Part shown: in pieces, positions 43,549-53,745 of the stretch
How positions within the stretch are numbered: the first letter of the stretch is position 1
Layout: each line of letters starts with the position of its first letter
Source of the DNA: Brachypterus glaber
Lineage: Eukaryota > Arthropoda > Insecta > Coleoptera > Kateretidae
DNA: 64,000 nt
NCBI GenBank assembly: GCA_958510825.1
Contig: OY294051.1
Span: 3,782,001 to 3,846,000 of the forward strand
Direction: 5' to 3'
Position numbers and translations under genes: made by a program
Notes under the pieces: model-generated
Database searches by the model: none
What the model was told of the DNA's origin: nothing
Seen by the model: the letters and a program-made list of their open reading frames with translations, nothing else

Positions 43549-43884
43549 GTTTGTACGTTTCTTTAAGCGCCGTCCAGAGACTCGCGTAACCAAATGATAA
43601 AAAATGGTCTAAGAATTTTTTTGTCGACAAATTGGTATTGAATTTTTTAGAGTTTTATTTTAAATTTAACTACAAGTACAGATAAAACTACTTCATACTT
43701 AATTTCGTTACGAAATTTTCGTAGGTACCTTATATTTCTAGGAAATTAGTTGCAGATATCTATTTATTGTAAAAATATTTATTCGGTATTATATTTGCTT
43801 TGCAATAAATGAAAAATTCGTAGAAATACCTTAAATAGGTACTTCAGGGGTATTTTTTTGTAGATACCCTAAAGTATACATTGT
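43549..43884. other. Gene-free sequence
   Basis: A/T-rich, with no recognisable features. Confidence 0.35.
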
Positions 43885-44603
43885 ACAGAGCGGTCCAAAA
43901 GTCACCCCCCCCCTCTTAACTTTTGAACGAGTTTAGATATCGACTTCAAATTTAGAACTCTTAAATAAGACAACTTAAACTATCTTTAAGCATATATTTG
44001 ATACTTTTATCTCTTAAAATGTGGGCAGGGGGGCATGGGGCGACATTTTTTTAAATGGAAAGGTGGGTCGTGTGATACATCATTTTAAAGCTTATAAAAT
44101 TCTCCATTTAACTGTATATTTTTAATTTTTTTTAAACATTGGGTTTAAAATAGGGTTGAAAATGGGTATTTTTGTCAAAATTTCTCTAAAAAATCCAAAC
44201 AATTTTTTAAAAATGCCTAATTTCATAATGAAAAAAAGTAAATTATACTTTTCAACTAATTTTAGTTGACATAAATAAAAATTAACAAAAAAAAACTTAA
44301 AAATTTATTTTTTTAGCACAAAAAACTGAAAAATCAATACCTTAAAAAACATGTTTAAAAAATTTAAAAATGTATGGTTGTATAGAGAATTTTAAAAGCT
44401 TTAAAATGATGTATCACACGACCCCCCTTTCCATTTAAAAAAATTTCCCCCCATGCACCCCTGCCCACATTTTAAGAGATAAAAGTATCAAATATATGCT
44501 TAAAGATAGTTTAAGTTGTCTTATTTAAGAGTTCTAAATTTGAAATCGATATCTCAACTCGTTCAAAAGTTAAGAGGGGGGGGGTGACTTTTGGACCGCA
44601 CTG
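43885..44603. mobile_element. Tc1/mariner-type foldback, family H, copy H1
   Basis: Begins CAGAGCGGTCCAAAAGTCAC and ends with the complement of CAGTGCGGTCCAAAAGTCAC. Arms of over 200 bp include TTGAACGAGTTTAGATATCG, GTGGGCAGGGGGGCATGGGG and AAATGGAAAGG. TA flanks the ends. The CAGTGCGGTCCAAAA start and TA flanks fit Tc1/mariner. Non-coding. Confidence 0.75.
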
Positions 44604-44631
44604 TATGTATTCATTCGTGCATGTCAGTTTA

Positions 44632-45530
44632 TGTAATTTGAAATTATTTTCATTAAAATTGAATCATTTTACACACTTTTAACGACTTTTTCTTGATATT
44701 ACAAAATTTCACATAACAACCATATTTTGCCAAAGTCATTTAACATAGTAGAGAATAACAAAGACACAATTTATGTAATTTGAAATTTACACATTTTTAA
44801 ATATTTTTTCCTGATATTACATAATTTCACATAACAACCATATTTTGCCAAAGTCATTTAACATAGTAGAGAATAACAAAGACACAATTTATGTAATTTG
44901 AAATTTACACATTTTTAAATATTTTTTCCTGATATTACATAATTTCACATACCAACCATATTTTGCCAAAGTCATTTAACATAGTAGAGAATAACAAAGA
45001 CACAATTTATGTAATTTGAAATTTACACATTTTTAAATATTTTTTCCTGATATTACATAATTTCACATAACAACCATATTTTGCCAAAGTTATTTAACAT
45101 AGTAGAGAATAACAAAGACACAATTTATGTAATTTAAAATGTTCATTCAAAATTGACTTTACACATTTTTAAATATTTTTTCCTGATATTACATAATTTC
45201 ACATAACAACCATATTTTGCCAAAGTCATTTAACACAGAGAATAACAAAGACACAATTTATGTAATTTAAAATTTTTGTTCAAAATTGAATTTTACACAT
45301 TTTTAAATATTTTTTCCTGATATTACATAATTTTACATATTTTGCATAGGTTATCTATAGTAATAGAGCATAAAAAAGACAGTATTTATGTAATTTGAAA
45401 TTATTTTTACTCAAAATTGAATAAATTTAAAAACTTTTAAACAATTTTTTCTGATGTTTCATAATTTCACATAATAACACATGGAAAATTTTGTAATTTG
45501 GGTGCAGTTTTATGTAATTTTACTATTATT
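44632..45530. repeat. 118-bp tandem repeat array, about seven units
   Basis: The phrase AAGACACAATTTATGTAATT begins at 44761, 44879, 44997 and 45115, a spacing of exactly 118, then at 45248 and (diverged) 45376 after small insertions. Each unit includes TTTTTCCTGATATTACATAA and CAACCATATTTTGCCAAAGT. The central units are nearly identical and the outer ones diverged, as expected for unequal exchange. It is not a CRISPR array: the units have no unique spacers. Confidence 0.9.
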
Positions 45531-45639
45531 ATATTATTCACGTATACGGTAGTTTTGAATTTTCAAAAAAATCAAAAATCGTCCTAGACTTAAAATTCTT
45601 GGATATAAATTTGTTTCATGAAAAAATAAGCAACTTTTT

Positions 45640-45835
45640 TTTTCAGATGTTCGTCCGTCTACCCGTCTGTCCGATGTCACGATTTTTGTAGACACGATAA
45701 CTCAAGAACGAATAATCCGATGGTATTAAAATTTTCAGGAAAAATCAAGTTCTATGAGGGAAAGATCCCTATTGTTTTTGAAAGTGATCCCCCCAAAACC
45801 AAAAAAGTTATGGGGGAAATGAAATATACTATTTA
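45640..45835 (+). repeat. Family R repeat (GTCTGTCC / AATAATCCGAT), copy
   Basis: Ordered blocks GTCCGTCTACCCGTCTGTCC, GATGTCACGATTTTTGTAGA, GATAACTCAAGAACGAATAA, TTTTCAGGAAAAATCAAGTT and CCAAAAAAGTTATGGGG. Same order at 56096-56230 and 63308-63440 (plus, with its beginning at 62385-62412) and inverted at 54660-55080. Class unknown. Confidence 0.65.
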
Positions 45836-46489
45836 TTGTGAATAATATATAATGGTATGTGTAGCATTACATATCTTCACGGCTTGTTATAGTACTAATT
45901 TCAGATACTATATTTTTGGATTGAAGTTTACTCATCAGAAGAACAAATAAACTATTTTTATGTATATAGACATTTTATATATAGATAAGGATTAGTAATA
46001 AAAAAATATTGTGTTTGTGAAAATATTTGCATATCTGAATGCAAAACAAATAGTTTTTCTGCAGGAAAAATATTTACCATAATAAATTTTTATCGAGAAT
46101 AATAAATAAGTAAACAATTTATGGATGCAGGAAATTCCGCAGGCAGTATTTAAATTTTCAGAATTACACTGCAAAAAAAGTCACATTTTAACACAAATCC
46201 GCACGCAATCACGATTTATTTATTTTTTATTCATTTAAGTTAACTGTGATAAATTAGCAAATTCTGTAAAGGTTGGTTTATACAATAATAAAAAAATTCA
46301 AATTTATTTTTGAAAATCTTTTCGATTTTTTTTTCTTCAAATTTAACAATTAACTAATGCAAAATTGTAAAAGTCGAAAAAAAAGTTTTTTTTTTCATTT
46401 TTCATTAACATTGTTTAGAAAGAATACGTACTCTCTTGTTCCTTTGTTTAAAACTTTGATCAATCGGTCCAGAAAACGGTTTGGATTAA
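45836..46489. other. Gene-free sequence
   Basis: A/T-rich. A CTTCTGATGAGTAAACTTCA string (minus strand near 45930) looked like a ribozyme or Penelope motif but lacks the required partner sequences. Confidence 0.35.
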
Positions 46490-46806
46490 GAGGGGAGCGC
46501 TGACCAATGTCAAACAAAAATCGACAAAACCAAAAAACAAGATGGCCGACCTGTCAAAGTGACAGTTTTCGTTTGGACAACAAAACAAAAATCGACAAAA
46601 CCAAAAAAACAAGATGGCAGACCTCTTAAAGTGACATGTTTTGAACAGGAGGTCGTAGAAACTTGAAATTCGGTATGTAGGGGTACAATGACAAACAAAA
46701 ATCAACAAAATAAAAAACAAATGTCACTTTGACAGGTCGGCCATCTTGTTTTTTGGTTTGGTCGATTTTTTTTGTCATTGCCCCTTCCCCAACAGCGCTC
46801 CTCTCT
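46490..46806. mobile_element. Foldback element with an extra internal repeat
   Basis: GAGGGGAGCGCTG and AAACAAAAATCGACAAAACC then AAGATGGCCGACCTGTCAAA at the left are mirrored at the right (TTTGACAGGTCGGCCATCTT ... CAGCGCTCCTCTC). A third, direct copy of the AAAATCGACAAAACCAAAAA block with AGATGGCAGACCTC lies at 46586-46640. Confidence 0.65.
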
Positions 46807-46917
46807 CAATGCCACACCCCAACTGTTTGCGATTATTTTCTATAACTTTTAGGAAAAAAACCTGAACCACGTACATCGTTCTGATGATTCTCGAAAAATA
46901 TAATTTTTCGAGCCTAG

Positions 46918-47027
46918 TGCCCACTGGGACTTTTAATCAGCATGCTGGGAACTACCTTTCTACGAAATTTCAGCGAATTTAGCGGTAGGCCATTTTCCAT
47001 AAGAAACGTGCGGGGTCCTTTACTGTG
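46918..47027 (-). repeat. Dispersed repeat with GTGCGGGGTCCTTTA end
   Basis: Inverted partner of the repeat at 8395-8554: both end in TAAAGGACCCCGCAC when read on the appropriate strand. Confidence 0.4.
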
Positions 47028-47410
47028 CGATCATTGGTTTCCGAGATATTGATGAACAAAGAGAAAAAAAATACTTAGAGGGACCAAAAAGAAACCAAAC
47101 TGAAGCTGAGTAAACAAGCTAACTGACTTACATTGGTTTAACTGAAAGCATGAGCCCATGAACCTTTAAAAAAATAGACAAAAAATTGGATGGCGATATT
47201 TCTTATGATTGCGCGATAATCGTAGCTCACAAAAATTCTGCCAAAATATCTCGAAACTAGAAACTTCAAGCTTTAAATTGCTCTTTTTTCCATCTCGATA
47301 TGACATTTTTTTTACAAAGATACAGCTCTTCAAAAAACACTAAAAAAAAATAAAAATTTTGTGTTCCCTTAATTTTTTGGAGTAGTTTATTTTTTCAAAA
47401 ATTGAAAATG
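47028..47410. other. Gene-free sequence
   Basis: No recognisable feature. A minus-strand GTAAGT donor-like string near 47126 has no convincing exon above it. Confidence 0.35.
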
Positions 47411-47744
47411 GTTATTTATGGTACTAGTGGGTAAAGTAAGATATTGCCCATGAGAAAATTAACCTGCGAGGCGTCAGCCAAGCAGGTTAATTTTCGAGAG
47501 GGCAATATCGGTTTACCCATGAGTGCCATACAAGGTTTTATCCAATAAATAGCTTAGGAATTCATATTTATATTAAAAATTTTAATGACATTTACAAGAA
47601 AATAATTTGACAAGTGACAGTTGAGTGGGTAAAATAAATAATTATCCACTCAATAAAGTAAAAGCCACGCGGGGGTTATTATTGAGTTTATCTATTTAAA
47701 ATAAAGCTGGTAATTGTCTTATTATCTGTATGTATTGGATAAAT
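47411..47744 (+). mobile_element. Family C repeat, copy 3
   Basis: Nearly identical to the copy at 3976-4306, including the hairpin built on AATTAACCTGC / GCAGGTTAATT. Confidence 0.75.
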
Positions 47745-48039
47745 GTATTTTTTATAATAACGCCTTTGTTGGCAACAGTTTTTTTTTGTAATGTTGGTAA
47801 CCACACACCGTGTTTTTGCCGGCAGCATTATTTTTATCAGATAGGTGGGACGCCTATTAGAATGTATATGTCATATACTATGCGTTTAATTGTTTCGTGG
47901 GTTATTTTTGGAACACACAATGCCACACATGCTTCGAAATTATCGCCATTAATAAAGGCACAGTAGTCCTGAAGAAAATTTAAGTTTCAAAAAATGGTCA
48001 AACAAATCAAACAACCAAGAAAGGGGTTCAGGTCTAGGC

Positions 48040-48858
48040 TATTCATAAGCATCAGCAGCAAAATCGCAGCTTATCGTTTTTGGAGGATAATGTTAAAAGT
48101 TCTTGGTAGCTCTTTTCCTTTACGATTTTAAGTATAATTTGGGAATTTAACAATGAAGCTCTCTACAACTATAATTATGAAACAAAAGACGTCTATCCTA
48201 TCTCTATCTCATTTGTGCTACACTTTCCAGCCAACCAAATAAATTCTGCATTTGTTTTTCATACAACAAATACAGTATTTATTTGTTTGGCCGGAATGTG
48301 TAGCACTGAGCGGCACGAACGAACATAGCTAATGTGAATCTGTAGAATAAGATAATTCTACTAAAATTTAGATGGCGCCAGTAATTTCTTTAATAAAAAT
48401 AATATAGTTACACTTTTCGCCCGGCCAAGTAAATATTGTATTTGTTCAACAAAGAACAAATACAGAATTTGTTTGGTTGGGTGGAAGTGGGAGTGTATGT
48501 ATGTCTTCTATCCTTTTTGGGTAGAACTTTTGTCCCTGTCTAATCTAACGGAAGAAATTGCCATTCGAGTTAAATTTTATGCGTAAAGTTGGACAATATA
48601 AAAAAAAACAAATATAAAAATTAATGTTTGCAGTTTTACGAAAAAAATTATATATTTGCACTTTTTTCAAAAAAACAAATATCGATAAAGGAATTCTGTG
48701 AATTGATTCGGATTCTACAAACGAAATTTAACTAGAATTGTTCTCAAATTCCCAAATTATACCTAAAACTGTAAGAAAACGGGACCCCCACCAAAAACTT
48801 TTAACTGTATTTTCCGAAAACGATCTACTGCGATTTTGCTGTTGATGGTTATGAATAA
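48040..48858. mobile_element. Foldback element hosting a family B insertion
   Basis: TATTCATAAGCATCAGCAGC then AAAATCGCAG at the left is mirrored by CTGCGATTTTGCTGTTGATG then GTTATGAATA at the right. Inner motifs AACTTTTAACTGTA and AATTCCCAAATTATAC are mirrored too, giving arms of about 110 bp. Its centre is occupied by family B copy B3. Confidence 0.65.
48152..48565 (+). mobile_element. Dual-hairpin element, family B, copy B3
   Basis: Both hairpins of the family are intact (GTGCTACACTTTCCAGCCAA mirrored by GGCCGGAATGTGTAGCAC; CCGGCCAAGTAAATATTGTA mirrored downstream). Confidence 0.75.
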
Positions 48859-48871
48859 ACTTCTCTATCAA

Positions 48872-49024
48872 TCAGGTCTATTCACATGTACCATTGAGAT
48901 TGAAATTTGTGGCAATATTGACGAAAATTGCAAGGTCATTTACGTCAACTGTATTAAAACTGCATGGTATTGTAATTTTTGTCAATATTGAATAGATTTC
49001 AATGGTATATGTGAATAGACCTGA
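48872..49024. mobile_element. 153-bp TIR element
   Basis: TCAGGTCTATTCACATGTAC then CATTGA at the left is mirrored at the right (TCAATGGTATATGTGAATAG, ACCTGA). A shorter inner pair (GGCAATATTGACGAAAATT / AATTTTTGTCAATATTG) extends the fold. Confidence 0.7.
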
Positions 49025-49033
49025 ATATACACT

Positions 49034-49261
49034 CACTGTAAAAAGTAAACTGAATATTCAGTTACAAATGGATAGGAAGTTATGACCTTATACAAATGGA
49101 CTTTAATTTTTGTTAAAAACACTATAATTCTAAAGCCACAAACTTTAATATTTAAGGACGGACATGAAATGTTGCGTGTTTAAAAAAAAATTAAAGTACA
49201 ATTGTATAGGATAATAACTTCCAAATTCCTATCCATTTGTAACTTGTAACTTTTTACAGTG
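49034..49261. mobile_element. 228-bp TIR element
   Basis: CACTGTAAAAAGT and TTACAAATGGATAGGAAGTT at the left are mirrored by AACTTCCAAATTCCTATCCA, TTTGTAA and ACTTTTTACAGTG at the right. It lies 9 bp from the previous element. Confidence 0.7.
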
Positions 49262-49614
49262 CTGTTGTTTGTTTCGACCATTTTTTAAAATGAATTTGGC
49301 TCCAGGACTACCGTGAAGGCGAAAATAAAGTTTATTCACGGTTGCTCGATCAACTTTTTTGCCAACAATTAGATTTATAACTTTCCAACTGTCTCAATGA
49401 TTGTTTAATTTCGAAAGGTTAGTTATTTTCCGAGAACTTAATTCAAATTTATTAATAATCATGTTTTTATTTATTGATTTATTTATTACATTAATGGGAG
49501 AGACTAGTTGTGGGGGGGGGCCTTAACCAAAAAATCCAACGTAAAACGATTAAAAAAAAATAGGTATACAGTCGAATATAAAAAGTGTATTCTACCTTGG
49601 TATATACATAATAA

Positions 49615-49678
49615 CAGTGAAACCTCTAACTCAAAACTCAAGGACCGCGAGATTAGTTCGAGTTAGAGGTTGGACTGT
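49615..49678. mobile_element. 64-bp pogo/Tigger-like MITE
   Basis: CAGTGAAACCTCTAACTC at the left is mirrored by GAGTTAGAGGTTGGACTG. A CAGTNNAACCTC start is typical of pogo/Tigger elements of the Tc1/mariner group. Confidence 0.6.
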
Positions 49679-49695
49679 ACTATTATTATGTGTCA

Positions 49696-49999
49696 TAACC
49701 AGTCATCGGCGAATTTCCAGTGCATAGGCGCCGCGTCGATTCTATCGTTGACGCGAGGTTTTAAATAGTTACATTTTTATTTTCTTCGAAAAACACCGAT
49801 ATATTTACATATTTATAGTTAATATGTATATTCAATATTGTTGTGTGTAACAAATTAATCGTCAAATGTTTCGATTTAGTGACCTTTATAAAAATTTCCC
49901 TAATAATTCGGCAAAATTATTCCGTAAGCCTATGTTACTGTGTTTATTTTCAACGTTGATGAGTCAAAACTGAATTTATTCCGATTAATGGTGATAACT
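49696..49999 (+). repeat. Dispersed repeat P, copy 1
   Basis: TCGGCGAATTTCCAGT, CATAGGCGCCGCGTCGA, GCGAGGTTTTAAATA and TGTTTATTTTCAACGTTGAT occur in this order and again at 58566-58790. The G/C-rich core contrasts with the surroundings. Class unknown. Confidence 0.6.
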
Positions 50000-50033
50000 A
50001 GCTTAAAATTGGTCGTATGTCAAAAATGTTTGC

Positions 50034-50285
50034 TATAGCAACGAGGTTTTGCACGTGAACTAATCTTAATAAGGCCCGTTAAGATTAGTTTTTGTCCAAA
50101 ACCTCGTTATTATATCTCAAAGGGTTTCTGAGTTATTAAACAAAAACCGAATTTTTTAGCCACTTTCAGGGGCTTAGCTCCCTTACGACGCATTTTTCGA
50201 TATATGTTTATAGGAACTTTTTGTCATATTTTATGATGTAGAATCACCCGTTAAAATATCGGACCCTATTTCAAATACACCGTGT
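50034..50285 (-). mobile_element. Family G element, right half
   Basis: Contains GCAACGAGGTTTTG in inverted copies and ends AATATCGGACCCTATTTCAA then ATACACCGTGTA, the complement of the left end of the element at 12431. Confidence 0.6.
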
Positions 50286-50380
50286 ATAATAGCCGTTAAA
50301 GCTAATAATATTCGTTCCACGAAAACACATCTCACTCGTGAATCACATGTGTATTGACAGCAAAACAAACTGGCTATTGA

Positions 50381-52164
50381 AATCAGCTGTTTCCTGGAAC
50401 TTTTGCTCGAAAACAAAATTACTTTCCCTCTTTTATTAATGATAAAAATAGTTATTTATAATACAAGGACGAAAAATGCTCTTTTCAGGGCGTTTGTGGA
50501 AATTGTCAGCCGAACTCGAGGAGCGAGGTTGACAACCGTAATCGCCGAACAAACGAGCATCGCTTATTCATTTCAGAACTATAAAAAATCATGTTTATTA
50601 AAGTTTTTTCATTCGTTTTTTTACAAAAAAAAACGAATTTTGAACAAATGCATATTTTTGTTTTTTTTTTTTTGTAAAATCTAATCAAATACAAAAATAG
50701 TATAAAATACTCGTTTCATTACACTATTTGCGCACTTTATTTAATATCTCTGGAACCCTATGAACCACAGTAACGAATTTTTGGACATGGCTAAGGGCAT
50801 ATCCACAGTCTCGCATAAGAACGTAATACATAACAATGCGATGCCGTGATTGGCTTGATGTGCCGCCATGTATCTTGTAAGCCAATCACGACATCGCATT
50901 CTTATGTTTTATGTTCTTATGCAAGCTTCTGAATATGCCTTTAACATTGATAAAGGCAATCATTTTATGTAATTTTTATCTGGTAATTTTAACCAGAGAC
51001 GTGCAAAGTGGTGGACGAAGTCACTTTATTGCCCCAAATTTTTTTAACTCTACATTTTTTTGAAATTTTCTCAATAAAATATTATTCTTTAGTTAAAAAT
51101 ACATAAAAAAGGTACTCCTTATTTAACACCGTAGGGTCAACCGTTCTCGAAAAAATTGCAGTTAAAGACAAAATTTCACGTTCTGAACATCAAAAATAGG
51201 AACTAAAAAATGCACCAATAAACAGGTTGTGCTTCCATGGGAGTGGGGAGGGGGCGCCCAGAAAATTAGATTGATGGAATATTTAATTATTAATTTTATA
51301 ACTTATAATTTTAATACTGTGCGTTTCAGATTAAACAAAACAGAGAAAATGAAGATAGAACGATCAGATCAAGGCAGACGTGGGGAGACGGTCCGTGCGA
51401 CGCTCTGTATTTTATTAAAAAAAACACACGTCAGGCTTGATCTTTGTTTTATACGTTTTGTTAACTTTCAAACGGGCGGTATATTAATAAATAGAGATCG
51501 GATTTTAGGGAGTCGTGACGTCAAAATGCATAGCCGGGTACAATAAGTTAACAAATTCACATTAATTTTATAAAAATGTTTAATATGTTGCCAAACTACT
51601 ACATTACCAAAGAAAATTATATAAATATTATGAAAATACCCTAACGTTTTATTTAAGTAAAAGAAAATAAAAAAAATAACAATTCTGCAAATTACGATTT
51701 AGTTGGGCTCTTTAATAATCCAAATTTAATTTTATAGTATTGTGGCATGGTGGCTGGGTATTACTTTTATCAAGTTAAAAAAAATCTGCCTGTCCAATCC
51801 TTTTCTATTTGTAATAACCACTCACGTGACGTTTATAACTTGTGAAAACTGTTTTTAAAAATTTCTTCAAAATTATGATTTTTACTCAAATCTTTTTTTT
51901 TTTTTCATATTATAAATAAAATTCAATCTTAAGAGACTTGTTCTTTAATATCGTGTTAATAAAGCATTTTAGGTGAAAGCATTGTTTTCGTCAACAAAAG
52001 TATATTTTTAAAATTAGCCATTTGTATGCACAGACTAATTAATCAGGACTGAATCAATTAAATTCCCAGACGATTTATGCGCAGCGAAAAATAAATTTCG
52101 AAATTATTTGTTCGAAATTCCGGCCGATTGAAAAAAATTTGTTGTTTCCAGGAAACAGCTGATT
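50381..52164. other. 1.8-kb interval bounded by a perfect 19-bp inverted repeat
   Basis: AATCAGCTGTTTCCTGGAA at 50381-50399 is exactly complemented at 52146-52164. This may mark an old TIR element. Inside are an F/G-like degraded element (about 50740-51230), the Tc1-type MITE at 50794-50940 and sequence without recognisable genes. A 105-codon ORF at 51229-51546 has no identifiable domain. Confidence 0.4.
50794..50940. mobile_element. 147-bp MITE of the Tc1-like family at 36975
   Basis: AGGGCATATCCACAGTCTCG then CATAAGAACGTA at the left is mirrored at the right. The inner segment GCGATGCCGTGATTGGCTTG and TGTATCTTGTAAGCCAATCA also matches 37018-37080 of the Tc1-like transposon. It is inserted in an F/G-like repeat. 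Confidence 0.8.
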
Positions 52165-52289
52165 AAAATAGCAACACTGCAAGAAATAATTAAGTAAATT
52201 AACATAAAAAATACTGCCTTGTATTATAATTACTATTTTTGAAAACAAAAATAATTATTAGATATAACTAGTAGGTATTAAAGATATGT

Positions 52290-53192
52290 AATCCTCAAGG
52301 TTCAGTTTTGGGGCCATTACTTTTTTTACTCTACATAAATGATCTACCTGAGTTCTTACGAGTCTTAATTATTATGTTTGCGGACGACACAACAATAACT
52401 TTGTCTGCTAAATCTATTGAAGAACTATTATCGCTAATAAACAGTATAATGGATAGCTTTAGTTCGTGGTGTCAAAGAAACTCACTTATACTAAATAGTA
52501 GTAAAACTGTATTTGTAAACTTCTACAATAGACGAAGTATACCTAAAGAATCCCTTCCACTAGAAATTAAGTTATCAGGGAACACCAAATTCTTGGGCAC
52601 AATTTTTTATTCCAATTTAAACTGGGATGAACATATTCAAAGTGTTTGTGGTAAATTAAATAGGGCTTATTATGCTATTCGTCAGATGAGATGTTATTTG
52701 GGCGGAGATTCAATAATGACTGTTTACTATGCCCTAGCATACTCGCATATGTCTTTTAACATAATAAGTTGGGGAAGCGCAAGACACATTAAGAGAGTAT
52801 TGACTGCTCAGAAACGTCTAATCAGGCTAATTTTTAATATGGGTTATAGAGATAGCTGCAGACAGGTTTTTATAAACAATAACATTTTGACTGTTCTTGG
52901 AATTTATATATTTAAATGTATTGTTTATGTTAAAATGAATCGAAATATTTTTACTCCAAATTTAGATCTGATTAATAAAAGAAGAGAAAATGTACTGCCA
53001 ATTATAAAGCACAAAACCGCACTTTATGAAAAATCCCCTCTATTTAAATGTATTTTTTATAACAAATTGCCAAAGGAAATAAAAAATATAAATAATGAGA
53101 ACCTATTTAAGAATGATGTCAAGAATATTGTCATAAAGTGCTGTCCCTATACAATTAAGGAATTTTTAGATTTTAATTTTAAGGATGTTTAG
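52290..53192 (+). pseudogene. LINE reverse transcriptase, C-terminal half
   Basis: An uninterrupted frame of 300 codons from motif B (NPQGSVLGPLL) through the catalytic MFADDTT box (about 52375), FLGTIFYSNLNWDEH and GYRDSCRQVF to the stop. The palm motif A and everything N-terminal, including the endonuclease, is lost by truncation, so it is not functional even though open. There is no RNase H. The C-terminal part resembles the fragment at 1020-1454. The open frame over 300 codons argues for a recent copy. CR1-like by the ATTCT tail and motif style; the clade is not certain. Confidence 0.8.
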
Positions 53193-53389
53193 TAAATTTT
53201 GTATTTTTAAATTTGTTTCTCTGTCTATTTAAGTATTTATTTTAGAAATAATATTTATTGTACTTTTTTAATTTTATATGTTACCCGAGATATGCTAATT
53301 TTAATTTTACCAAATATGACCTACCATATATACAGAAATGTATCACATGATGGCTAATAAATATTCTATTCTATTCTATTCTATTCTAT
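52290..53389 (+). mobile_element. 5'-truncated CR1-like LINE with (ATTCT)n tail
   Basis: Starts inside RT motif B (NPQGSVLGPLLFLLYINDLP), continues through the ORF end at 53192 and a 3' UTR of about 165 bases, and ends in five ATTCT units (about 53363-53389). Comparison with the empty-site copy at 53661-53745 places the insertion between GTAAT and ACCTT without an obvious target duplication. Confidence 0.85.
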
Positions 53390-53445
53390 ACCTTACATAT
53401 TTTAATAAAAATCCCCCAGGTTTATCAAAAATAGTATATTGTTTT

Positions 53446-53664
53446 ACTAAAGTTCATTTTATTAAGGTATAGTTTTTTTTTAACTTCCCGCTTGTAAACA
53501 TTCCTAAAGTTGCTATGGTAACGCGAAATTCGCATGCGTAGTAAGCCGGTTTGCAAGGCCCGTTTCACACAAGCCTAAAAGCGTTGACATTTGACATCAC
53601 AGAACAGCCATTAACCAGTTAAAAAGTTCAAAAAAAACTATACCTTAATAAAATGAACTTTAGT
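53446..53664. mobile_element. Family J TIR element, copy J2
   Basis: ACTAAAGTTCATTTTATTAA then GGTATAG is perfectly mirrored at the right end. The interior contains CCCGCTTGTAAACATTCC and TCGCATGCGTAGTAAGC as in J1. It is flanked by the 85-bp direct duplication. Confidence 0.75.
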
Positions 53665-53745
53665 AGGTATTAAAGATATGTAATACCTTACATATTTTAA
53701 TAAAAATCCCCCATTTTTATCAAAAATAGTATATTGTTTTACTAA

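Larger units (their letters stand above)
52269..53745 (+). repeat. 85-bp direct duplication flanking a MITE, one copy split by a LINE
   Basis: Copy 1 is 52269-52292 plus 53390-53450; copy 2 is 53661-53745. The block starts TAGTAGGTATTAAAGATATG, passes TAATACCTTACATATTTT and ends TATATTGTTTTACTAA. Copy 2 is uninterrupted and shows the pre-insertion site of the LINE in copy 1. The MITE (53446-53664) lies between the copies. Confidence 0.8.

Noticed and set aside
44632..45530. CRISPR-like repeat array
   Set aside because: The units are contiguous 118-bp tandem repeats without unique spacers, and the genome is eukaryotic.
46460..46720. Cysteine/phenylalanine-rich minus-strand ORFs
   Set aside because: They are translations of the repeated arms of a foldback element and carry no protein domain.
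47100..47160. Minus-strand donor-like GTAAGT strings here and near 56958 as upstream exons of the host gene
   Set aside because: The sequence upstream of each donor does not give a PH-domain or linker-like open frame bounded by an acceptor.
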